Shown: positions 13,581-23,025 of the stretch, piece by piece
Position numbering within the stretch: the first letter of the stretch is position 1
Layout: each line of letters starts with the position of its first letter
NCBI GenBank assembly: GCA_025331445.1
Contig: JAIWNE010000042.1
Location: forward strand, 62,001 to 126,000
DNA from: Blakeslea trispora
Taxonomy: Eukaryota > Mucoromycota > Mucoromycetes > Mucorales > Choanephoraceae
Direction: 5' to 3'
DNA: 64,000 nucleotides
Made by a program: the position numbers and the translations under genes
The notes under the pieces: model-generated
Seen by the model: only the letters and a program-made list of their open reading frames with translations
The model's database searches: none
Told to the model about the DNA's origin: nothing

Positions 13581-14019
13581 TTAGTTTTGATAATATCTAG
13601 GTTTGTTTGCCGGTTATGGCGCAACATTTATCAGAGATGCACCTTTTGCTGGTATCTATCTCTTTTTCTATGAAAGCTGTAAGACTTGGGCAAATGGATA
13701 CATTACAAGCCATCACTTGCCAGTGGCTAATGTGATTGTCAATATGAGTTCTGGTGTAGTAGCAGGCATGGCAGCTACCTGTACAACACAGCCATTTGAC
13801 ATGCTCAAGACACGTATGCAACTAAAACCAATGTTGTATAGAAATATGATACAGTCTGCTAAAAAAGTCTATCGAGAGGAAGGTTTGATGGGTTTCTTTG
13901 ATGGTATTAGTGTACGTTTAATTCGCAAACCGTTGAATTCTGCTATTTCATGGACGATTTATGAAGAATTCGTTCGATGGCATCAACACAAAAACCAGTT
14001 GATAAGAGAAAAGCTTTGA
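12759..14019 (+). CDS. HEM25: Mitochondrial glycine transporter, SLC25A38/Hem25 type
   Basis: Five exons, 12759-12946, 13009-13092, 13152-13365, 13424-13493, 13601-14019, give exactly 324 aa. Three mitochondrial-carrier repeats are visible with the signatures QPLDLIKTRLQQQ, MPITVVKVRYES and QPFDMLKTRMQLKP. The junction-spanning RNVPGSALYFFTLSEVR and RYESNFYNYTSLGQAF are typical of the SLC25A38/Hem25 group, which imports glycine across the inner mitochondrial membrane for 5-aminolevulinate and heme synthesis. The start is the first ATG in frame with the first carrier repeat; an upstream TTG-initiated extension is not used. Intron 4 contains a (CT)n microsatellite. Divergent from TOR, tandem with HMG-CoA lyase. 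Confidence 0.9.
13545..13575. repeat. (TC)n microsatellite in HEM25 intron 4
   Basis: About fifteen uninterrupted TC dinucleotides sit inside the intron between HEM25 exons 4 and 5, just upstream of the acceptor at 13600. Confidence 0.9.
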
Positions 14020-14559
14020 GAACCATCTTTTTTAAAGAATATTGTAGCATCTTCCCTCCTCTTTCTCTCTCTCATCTTTATGTAATATAGTGAAAAAATA
14101 GAAATAAATAGATTAGCATTTACTACCTAAATTTGAAGAATTTGCAAGCTTGTAGTTTGCATTGACAATCCTTAAACATGTTTACTTCCTTTTAAAAAAG
14201 AAACTGTCAAAGGCAATAGGACTTTATGATAAACATGTTACGAGCAAGAAAACAGACGCTTTTTAGACTCTACAGGCCAAAGAGATAATAAATATAACAA
14301 AAAAGCAAGTTTACAAGCCGGTAAATGGTTCCAAGATTTATATATAAAAAAGAGTGAATCAGCGATCAAATTCAAGAGGTTCCTTTCATTCTATTGCTTT
14401 AAAAGAAATGATCTACTCTCAAAAGCTAACAATCTTACAGTGAGTGTTCCCAGTTTCTTGATACTCCGATGCTTTTGGCGAAACGTTACTCTTATTTGTT
14501 CTGGCTGCCTACTTTTCTTTTTTCCCACCCTTTTTTTCTCACCAATTTCAAATTACACT
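14020..14559. promoter_or_regulatory. Promoter/leader of HMG-CoA lyase with TATA-like element and uORF
   Basis: A TATA-like stretch (tttatatataaaa) lies near 14337-14350. An ATG at 14408 opens an 11-codon upstream reading frame that ends TGA at 14443, followed by a CT-rich leader to the ATG at 14560. A GTGAGT donor-like string overlaps the uORF end, but splicing it to exon 2 would be out of frame. Whether the uORF is in the transcript is not known. Confidence 0.4.
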
Positions 14560-15842
14560 ATGCGATTTACTTCAACACTCTTGCCCAGATTTACTACCGC
14601 AAGTGCTTACATTCAACATAAAGTAATGGATCCCTTTTAAAAGAGAGAATAAAAAAGAAGCAAATGAATCCTATTCGACTTACTCTCCATTTCCTCTTAT
14701 ACTTTTTTTTTGCATAAATTTGTCTTTGCTAAAAAAAAAATATATAGGCGGGTCTTCAACTCAAGCGTAACTTGGCCTCTGTCTCTAACTTTGTCAAGAT
14801 TGTTGAAGTAGGTCCAAGAGATGGTCTTCAGAACGAAAAGACACTTGTACCAGCACAAGTCAAAGTGGAGTTGATTGAAAGACTAGCCAACAATGGTTTA
14901 CCTGTAGTAGAGGCTACAAGTTTTGTGAGCCCTAAATGGGTTCCTCAGGTAAAATAAAATAAGCTTATTTAAACAAGATGATTTATAACTATTCCCGATA
15001 ATAGATGGGTGATAACAAGCAAGTATTTACTTCAATCCAAAAGAAGTCAGGCATTCACTACCCAGTCTTGACACCCAACTTGAAAGGGTTGGAAGGTGCC
15101 GTTGCAGCTGGTGCCCAAGAAGTAGCCTTGTTTGCAGCTGTCACTGAAACATTCAATCTCAAGAACACCAATTGTTCTACTGCCGAAGCCCTTTCAAGAG
15201 CCAAGGAGGTCTTAAAGAAGGCTCTCGAACACAACTTGCGAGTGAGAGGTTATGTCTCTTGTGTCTTGGGCTGTCCTTATGAAGGTACAGTCGATCCTCA
15301 AAAGGTCGCTGATATGGCCAAAGATCTTTATGACTCTGGTTGTTACGAGATCAGTTTGGGAGATACCATTGGCGTTGGTACTGCCGGTTCCATGGCTACT
15401 TTATTAGATCATGTGCTCAAGGTGGTTCCTGTGGAGGCTATTGCAGTTCATTGCCATGATACTTATGGTCAAGCTTTAGCTAATATTCTGAAAGCATTAG
15501 AGGTATTTGAAAATTAACTATTCAGTATGCATGTCCATATAATTATCTTATTAGTATGGTGTTCGTGTCGTTGATAGTTCAGTAGCTGGCCTTGGAGGCT
15601 GTCCCTATGCTCCTGGTGCTAAAGGCAATGTGGCAACCGAAGACGTTGTTTACATGTTGAACGGACTTGGACTCAAGACAGGTGTTGATCTTGATGCACT
15701 TATTGAAACAGGTGAATGGATCTCGGAACAGATAGGTCGTCCTACCAGTTCAAGAGCCGGTGCCGCCTTGATGGTTGCCAGAAGACGTAGAGCCCAATTA
15801 GATCAACAAGCTAAAACTGAACCTGTGAAAGCTAAATTATAA
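14560..15842 (+). CDS. HMGCL: Hydroxymethylglutaryl-CoA lyase with mitochondrial presequence and C-terminal AKL
   Basis: Four exons, 14560-14622, 14748-14948, 15005-15502, 15555-15842, give 349 aa. The enzyme splits HMG-CoA into acetoacetate and acetyl-CoA, the last step of leucine breakdown and ketone formation. Seen motifs: [11 protein letters not shown] near residue 40 (substrate/metal end of the TIM barrel), [12 protein letters not shown] (metal-binding histidines) and [18 protein letters not shown] (active-site signature with its Cys). Exon 1 encodes a Ser/Thr- and Arg-containing amphipathic start ([11 protein letters not shown]), typical of a mitochondrial presequence; exon 1 joins exon 2 in phase 0, which decided the start. 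The protein ends KAKL, a plausible peroxisomal PTS1. REX1 follows 187 bp downstream on the same strand. Confidence 0.93.
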
Positions 15843-16028
15843 ATTACGTATCGTCTATCGTTTATAATAAATATCATGCCAAACAGTGATATCGACAGAT
15901 TTAAAAAAAAAAAAAAATTAAGTGACAAGCAGAACAAATGATTATTTAAAGGTGAAGTCATTTCCACTTTCAAAAAATTCATCACAGTGTAAAAAAAAAA
16001 TATTTTTTCTGCTTTTTAATTTGTTTGA

Positions 16029-18149
16029 ATGCCCAGTTCAAGTATTGACTCTAAGCGTACTCATACCACCATGTCAGATTCAAGTGATGATTGTAAAGAT
16101 TGAACAAGCTAAATAAACTAGTTGTCTGACTCATTGTTATAGATCTCAACAAGAAGCTCAAGACAAGCAACGACAATAACCTCAATGCCAAGCAAAAAAA
16201 GAAGGCAGCCAGAGCTCGTAAGCTTGGTATGTCATTTGAACTTGTGAATGGTGATATGGTAACAACGATAAAAAGAAAAAAGAAGGCATTCAAAATACTG
16301 ACATAAGAGAGTATGGGATAGGTTATTTATCCTAAATTGTTTTTTAAACAATTCAATGACTTTGCCTCCATGAAGGATGTGCGTAACCTCATGTTGACCA
16401 CCCTTTCGCCTAAAGGGAAACAAGCACGTCTTGCTGAAATTCCTGATTTCCCAGACATTGCTCCTATCAAAAAGCCATCATCATTGATGTGCCTATCCTT
16501 GATCCCTATACAATGCAACTACCTCTAGACGTCTTACAGGTCTCTCATGCAACAGCACCTGAAATCTACAAAGAGCTTCGATCCAGTGCTTTCTATTCTT
16601 ATATCCAACAGATAGATGATCAACAGAAAGAGATTATTGCTATGGTCAGTGCTGCCGGTTTCGATCAATACAAGCGTGTTCATGATCGCTTTTTGGAATT
16701 GTTAGAAGTACCTCTGTCCAAGGCAGAGATTAAGAAGAAACGCGAAGAGAAGATGCAGGTAAATTAGAAAAGAGAGAAAGAAAGAAAAACAATTAAATGG
16801 CGACCTGATAGATCCGGATCAGAAGAGAGCGATTACACCTGAAAGCTTGGTGATGACAACAAAAGAATTGAGACTGGAGGAGTTTCCTATTCCTCTCACA
16901 TTGGATCCGGAAAGTCATCTAGAAGAAGGCTGGGTAGATACATTACCGGGCACAGGTTTGGCCACCAAGAAATTAGTGGCACTGGATTGTGAAATGGTAA
17001 ACAGAGAGGCATATGAGATGATTTTCGATCTGACAGTGTTTGTTTAGTGTAAGACAGTGAATGGATATGCAGTGACTCGAGTAGCTATGATTGATCGAGG
17101 TAAGAAGCTTATACATCTCTTTAGATTGTCCCTTAATTCGGTATGATAGATCATAAAATATTGATCAATGAGCTCGTCAAACCTACTGAAGAAATCACAG
17201 ATTACGTTACTCATATCAGTGGCGTGGATGAAGCCTCTTTAAAGAATGTGACTACCAATCTAAGCGAGATACAACAGAAAATCCAGACTTACTTGGATGG
17301 CGATACTATTCTGGTGGGTCATGGTTTAGTCAACGATCTGAGATGTCTAAAAATGCGCCATCCTTATATCATCGATACATCTGTCATCTATCATCACAAG
17401 AACGGACCACCCTATAAGCCTTCACTAAAAGATCTCTCCATTCGATACCTAAAGCGTGCTATTCAGAAAGAAGATCAAGATAAAAAGCCAGGAGAGGAAA
17501 AGGGTCATGACCCTTGTGAGGATGCAATTGCCAGTCTAGAGCTACTGGAGCGTAAACTTCGGTACGGTCACAACTATGGTCTAGCGGGTCTCTCTCAAGT
17601 CGAGAGTATCCTGGATTTCCTCAAAAGAAACAATCAGACAGGCGCAGTGATTGAGTGTGGTGCTGACATGAACTATCTGATGAAACAGAGATTAGCTGAA
17701 CACCAAGAGGACTACTGGTCTCTTGAAACGGATGATCAAGTGATTGACAAGATGATTGAACAACACAAGTCAAAGCAGTTGGTGGTTGCTAGACTTGATT
17801 TGCCTGAAGCTACTGAAGATACTCGGCAGCTTCGATTCCTTTCGTTGTGGGGGAAGATGTATGACCAGATTGAGCCCAATACAGCCTATTGCTTTACTAC
17901 AGGATATCGATCCAATCAAGAGAGAGATGCGTAAGTTTTTTGTTTTGCTTTACATTCTAGAATATCACTAAGTGGCTGTATAGGTTAAGAGAGAAACGCA
18001 TGTCCTTCAAAAAGAAACTCAAAGCGACAGGCCTGGCCAATATTCCTGAAGAAGAGCGTTGGAGTTTAGAAGATGAACATGCTTTAGAAACAATTGCTGA
18101 TGCCACAAGACGTGGATTTGTTTTTGCTTCTGTTAAAAACCCTATTTAA
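16029..18149 (+). CDS. REX1: RNA exonuclease REX1/REXO1-like (DEDDh), one frameshift in exon 3
   Basis: Seven exons: 16029-16092, 16143-16258, 16322-16758, 16823-16996, 17048-17099, 17150-17930, 17984-18149. The DEDDh exonuclease core is complete: LVALDCEM (D, E), GHGLVNDLRCL (D) and GHDPCEDA (H, D). Yeast Rex1 trims 3' ends of 5S rRNA, tRNA and other RNAs in the nucleus. The N-terminus is Lys-rich with KKKAARARK, a likely nuclear signal. The joined exons total 1790 nt, one short of a multiple of three. The reading frame changes at an A5 run (16469-16473): upstream frame reads PDIAPIKK, downstream AIIIDVPILDPYTMQ. One more A would restore a 596-aa protein. No GT..AG intron removes the problem without losing conserved sequence. 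Confidence 0.85.
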
Positions 18150-18234
18150 GCTATAATTCTTGTTTCAGAAAGAATGTCCATTTATTGGTCGCGCAGAATA
18201 AAAAAAGGAAATACCAAAATTAAATTTTAATTTT

Positions 18235-18279
18235 AAACGCGTACCTGCATAAAATAAACTAAATAAAAAGTACGCGTTT
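18235..18279. terminator. Perfect 10-bp inverted repeat after REX1 (possible 3'-end hairpin)
   Basis: AAACGCGTAC (18235-18244) is perfectly complementary to GTACGCGTTT (18270-18279), with a 25-nt AT-rich loop and a T run afterwards, 85 bp past the REX1 stop. It may fold in the 3' UTR or mark the transcript end. A role is inference. Confidence 0.35.
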
Positions 18280-19199
18280 TTTTTGGGGTAGTCAATCATC
18301 ACCTGAGAATATGATTGTGCTTTCGATAAAAAAAAAAAGTTGGTTTGACTTCTGTAATTGGATTCAACAATTGAATTTCTTTAATCTAGCTTTGGATTTC
18401 AAAGACTTTTTTCTATTACGAAAGTAGGTAATCTACAGCTTTCTCTTAGAGCTTGCCTGTGCATTCATAGTAGGAACATGTTAAAACAACAGGGCAGTGT
18501 TATCTCCAAACTTCAAAGATTAAAATAAGATGTAAGCTTTTAAAAAAGCTTCAAACAGAACCCTTGTAGACAGAAATGCTTAAGACTTAGTAAAATACAG
18601 TTCCAAAGCCTTTTAGAATAGGATTAACTATTGTCTGTGAAAAATTTTGACCTAAAGCTTTTCAAGGTTGGTTGATGTCTTATCAATTCAAGTTCGATTA
18701 TTGAAATAAAAACAGATACATATGTGTATTTGTATGCCATGATCAATTGATATATCTATGTTTTGTGTTTACATAAAAGCATCAATATGCCATTGAGCTA
18801 ACTTTATGAACTTAACTTATAGGGTTTTATGATGCTTTTGAGATGGCTTGAGCATAATAAATTTTGAGAAGAAGGCAAGGCAGAAACATATTGATGATTG
18901 CCATGGAAAGCACTTCTACTGCTTGAAACATACAGGCTGTCTGATTTGATTTTCATTGTTCTTTTTTTTTTGAAAACAACTCACATATTAGCCTTTGAAT
19001 GATCAGATCAAAAATAAAAGCAGAAAGAGATTACAGTACTTCTAGGCTTATTCATTCTAACTATTGGCTATAATAAGAGTTTGTAAAGTATAACTTACAG
19101 CAACCTTTACTTAAAACTTCAAGGCTTTCTATACTTTTTTTTCTTACACCGTTCAGAAGGTCATGCACTTCTTCCCTTTTTTTGCATTAATGTTAAAAG
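18280..19199. other. Intergenic spacer, no gene seen
   Basis: AT-rich, no ORF with protein-like composition, no RNA-gene signature recognised. It ends at the foldback sequence starting at 19200. Confidence 0.5.
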
Positions 19200-19408
19200 A
19201 GATGTATGTGGAAAGTTTTACCCCAAAATTCAACTGCAATTGACAACCATTCTACAAGAAATAGACTTGAATGAATCCGGATGTCATGGCTAGAAAGCTC
19301 TTTTTCTTCCCAAGCATACTATGACATCTTGGTTTATTCAAGTCTATTTCTTGTAAAATGGCTACCAATTGCAGTTGAATTTTGGGGTAAAACTTTCCAC
19401 ATACATCT
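19200..19408. repeat. Foldback inverted repeat, arms about 90 bp
   Basis: The left arm (19200-19290) reads AGATGTATGTGGAAAG..., and the right arm (19321-19408) is its reverse complement with a handful of mismatches, including long perfect blocks over the ACCCCAAAATTCAACTGCAATTG and CAAGAAATAGACTTGAAT segments. The loop is about 30 nt. The right arm ends about 100 bp before the start codon of the SMARCAL1-like gene. It could be a small MITE/foldback element or an inverted duplication; transcribed, it would form a long hairpin. Confidence 0.85.
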
Positions 19409-19505
19409 GTATGTGTGTGAGACAGTGATTCAGGTTGAAATAATTTTATTTTTTAAACTTTCAGATTCAGACCTTACTTTCCCTTCCCCTTTTTTTCTGT
19501 TAGTT

Positions 19506-21917
19506 ATGGAAAACTGCAAGTGTAATGTTCCTTCAGCTAGTCAAGAAGTAAAAACACCTGGACCCAACAGGGGACGATGGTACTGGAGAGTAAGTATGTT
19601 TAGCAGTAGTTGACCTCCAGAGTTTATTGACGTGTTATTCAACTAGTGTCCAACAGGCAGCTGTCGTTTTTTCAAATGGGACGATTCAGCACTTCCGTTT
19701 ATTCGACATCCATCAGAGATCTATGCTGCTGCTGCACCTTTAGATGGACCCAAACGTCGCCCCATGTCACTACCCTTTAGTTATATTCGAGGCAAAGAAC
19801 TTGTACTGAATCGCACCACAGTCAAGATCGTCTTTAGCCTGATCTCTGATGAACTTATCGGCCTCAAGTCACAAAAAAACTTGACACTCGACCCACTAAT
19901 TGCAAGAATCCAAGATATTCAATGGAATGAGTCGTTAGCTCAATGGACTATTCCAGCAACTTTATCTCACTATCAAGAGGCGTTAGAATCACTACCACAT
20001 GATCTTCCCAACATCATACTGGAAATTGATAAAATACCTGACAAAGTACTGGAAGGCATTTTTCGCTCCGTCGACTACGAGAATGATCCCAACCTGATCT
20101 CTGAATCGGAATTATGCTGGCTTGAATTTGTTGAGTCACCTATGTATCAACAATTGAATGAATTTCAAAGAGAAGGTGTACGTCTGGGTATTGAAAGAAG
20201 GGGACGCATCTTGTATGGGAATGAGAATGGACTGGGGATAGCGAAACAAGCGCTGGCTCTTGCTTCTGCCTATCGTCGAGAATGGCCTGTCCTGTTGACA
20301 TGTCCCAGCATCTTGTGCGATACTTGGCGTGAGGTTGTTCAGATCTTTTTTGATCTTCAACCATCCGAGATTTGTATGTTGGATGATGAGCCTGGTGTTC
20401 TCTTTCAGCGAAATAAGAAGACAAACCTCAAAAGCAAGAAGAGAAAAATTAGCCGCAAGTCGTCACCACCCACACCTACTGTTTCTTCAAAAAGTCGTAC
20501 TCGGTTCCGAAAACCATATAAAAAGGCGATGAGAGAGGGCCTTGAGAACGGTTATTTCGAGGAGAGTGATAGTGATGATAGATATGAACAGCATCCAAAT
20601 ACAGCCCTATCAGAGAGTGAACAAGAAAGTGATAGTGAAAGACAGAGCCAAACCAAATTCTATATTGTTAGCCATCTAAAGTTATCAAAAAATAAGACAA
20701 GAGTAGCTGAACGACAATTCAAAGTAGCTATATGTGATGGCAGTAATTATTTAAAATCAAAAGATGTAAGCTATTATCTGAGGAACTACAAGTATACGTA
20801 TGATGGATGAACTAAACCATGACATTGTATAGCAAAACATGTGCCAAAATATCTGTCAAGTACTAGAAAAATATAGGCGGGTGATTTTGTTGTCCAATAA
20901 GGCTCTTTATTCACTTCCTGTAGATCTTTATCCTCAGATAAGCTTGGTTGATAATCAATGGTTTCCTGAAATGGACACTTTTGTCCAACGCTATTGTAAT
21001 CCCAAAAGTACTGTTTTTTGGCTGGTCATGGAATGGTAATTCTTTTTTCCTGTTATTATTATCTCTTATGATTCACTGCAAACTCACATTGTCATCCTGT
21101 TAGGTCGATCAAATATGTTTGAGCTCACTCAACTATTAAATAAGCATATATGGTATTGCCCAACCATGGCACGTATGAGGTCAGATACCGCGGATGTCAT
21201 TAGTCAAGATATTATCCTTTCGACCAAGAGAATCATCAAAAAAGATACTTCAGATTCTACCGTATCTAGTCGAAACAATACAGTAAGTTCATTCTGTTTA
21301 CTAATTTATATATACCCACATGGATAGTAACAAATTAACGGATGAATCATCTAGTCAAAACAAGACTGCATTGATGCCTATATGGAATATGTATTTGACA
21401 CTTTTAAGCGACCGAAAATTGCGATTACTTACTATGATATGGATGTCATCAAGAATATAGAAGCTGTTCTACAAAGTAGAAAGGTAAACCACCATGTCTT
21501 TATTGTTATTGCAAAGGTTACTAATCAGAAGAAAAAAAAAAGATGAAATATGTGCATATTAACAATATGCAAAGTATTGATGAGAAAGTAGTAGAATACG
21601 ACAAAAGTGATGCCATCCAGGTGGTTTTGTTGGATTTGGGTATTGAAGACATGCCTATTTGTTTTAAGCGGGTTGATCTCAGTAAGCTTTACCATTTTGT
21701 TCACTCTATGATTTATTAACTCTTCTTTTTTTTATGTATCCATTTATCAGTCATTATGGTTGATAAGCCTACATCAGATGAACATCATGATTTTCTATCC
21801 TATTTTCAGGTAAATCTCTCTCCCTCTGCTTCTATCTTTTCTATAAACTAAATACATTTACAATAGACAAACCAAAGAAAAACACCACTTATTACCCAAT
21901 ACCTTTGTTTTGTCTAA
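19506..21917 (+). CDS. GRF zinc finger + HARP + degenerate SNF2 helicase protein (SMARCAL1-like, ATPase-dead)
   Basis: Eight exons: 19506-19589, 19647-20765, 20833-21035, 21104-21282, 21355-21483, 21543-21681, 21751-21809, 21867-21917; about 653 aa. The N-terminus is a GRF-type zinc finger (CKC...GRWYWRC...CRFFKWDD). A HARP-like segment follows (VKIVFSLISDELIGLKS ... QDIQWNESLAQWTIP), the DNA-annealing module of SMARCAL1. The SNF2 core aligns over its length (FQREGVRLGIERRGR; RRVILLS), but motif I is NENGLGIAKQ instead of DDMGLGKTIQ, motif II is CDGSNYLK instead of DESHFLK, the SGTP of motif III is SNKA, and the motif VI arginines are absent. A run of six T at 21014-21019 breaks the frame by +1; five T would give FGWSWNGRSN, matching relatives. 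An acidic, Lys-rich insert lies at about residues 230-325. It may be a scaffold-type pseudo-enzyme or a decaying gene. Confidence 0.8.
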
Positions 21918-23025
21918 TAATCATAATAAATCAGTAGATGGTGTTGAAGGCGGCGATTTATTCAGATTCTTTATGATGCTTTTATTGTTGATGACAGATT
22001 ACACATATCGTTGTGAGGGCCTTATCTACTGCCTTACCAAGCTTTTTTATATGCATTTAATAGCAAGGCGCCTCACAACATGGTTTGCTTTTGTACGTTG
22101 GTTAGACTTGCTTTTTTTTTCGCTTTTGACTAAACATTTTTAGGCTGTTGTTTTTGGCTCCCATAATCAATTTCTACATGGATTTTTCTTTGAATGGATA
22201 TCTTTGAACAAAAATGATTATCTGATGAAGTGCTCTCTTGGCCACTCTATGTTCAAATCATTAAAAAAAAAAACTATTCTAAGTTCCACTCGGTTTTTTT
22301 TTATATAGAAAACAAAAAGCCAAACTTTATCTCTTGTAGGACAAAACAAACAAATTGCTGTACCTGATTTTTAATCTTTCCTCCTCTGAAATTCAAATCA
22401 ATTCCCATCGTCAAAAAATCAAACCTAAAATATAACATGATTTACGCACATCAGGGCGATAAATAGCACACATGTACTTGATCGATCTCAAAAGGTGTTG
22501 GAAGGGAATAAATTGAGTACTACTCTTTTCTTCTTAAAAAGTACATGTTTGGCTCAAAAGGATTAGTAAAAGATGCGCTTACTTCAGTCAGCTGAATAAG
22601 ACCTTTCTGTTGAATTGTGTGTCCTGAAAGCACGGGAATTATGCAGCCTTTGCATATTGAGACACCTATCGCTCTAATGAATTGATCGGCATATATAATA
22701 GGATGAATACTGTCGTATTCAAAAAGTGGCAGAATGAGACATCTATTTTGACTCATCAATCAAACAACTTATAGCTACCAGAGCAGAGTAGGATGAGACA
22801 GCTTCATCTTTAACATGCAATCTAGGTACAGTCTCACCAAATTAGTCAGTATTTATTAAGGTCCTAAAAAATAACAGAAAAGTAAACTAACTAGCTTTGT
22901 GGAACTGTGGTGTTCTGGACAAACTAGGTTCAAAACAACTTTATTTGATCGATTTGCCTTTCTTTTTTTTTTTCCTCTCTCTCTCTCTCTTTTTTTTTTT
23001 TGCATAGACTACTGAAATAGTAAAA
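21918..23025. other. Intergenic spacer before F-box gene
   Basis: No convincing gene. The last 60 bp before 23026 are a T/CT-rich pyrimidine tract, probably core promoter or leader of the F-box gene. Confidence 0.5.

Noticed and set aside
14408..14443. Alternative first exon of HMG-CoA lyase with GTGAGT donor
   Set aside because: Splicing to exon 2 is out of frame; kept only as a uORF.
16384..16474. Intron in REX1 exon 3 that would bypass the frameshift (GTAACC...AAAAAG)
   Set aside because: It would restore phase but delete well-conserved coding sequence and has a weak donor and acceptor.
22520..22759. 79-codon minus-strand ORF between the helicase-like and F-box genes
   Set aside because: No splice context, no recognisable domain, and composition like the surrounding AT-rich DNA.
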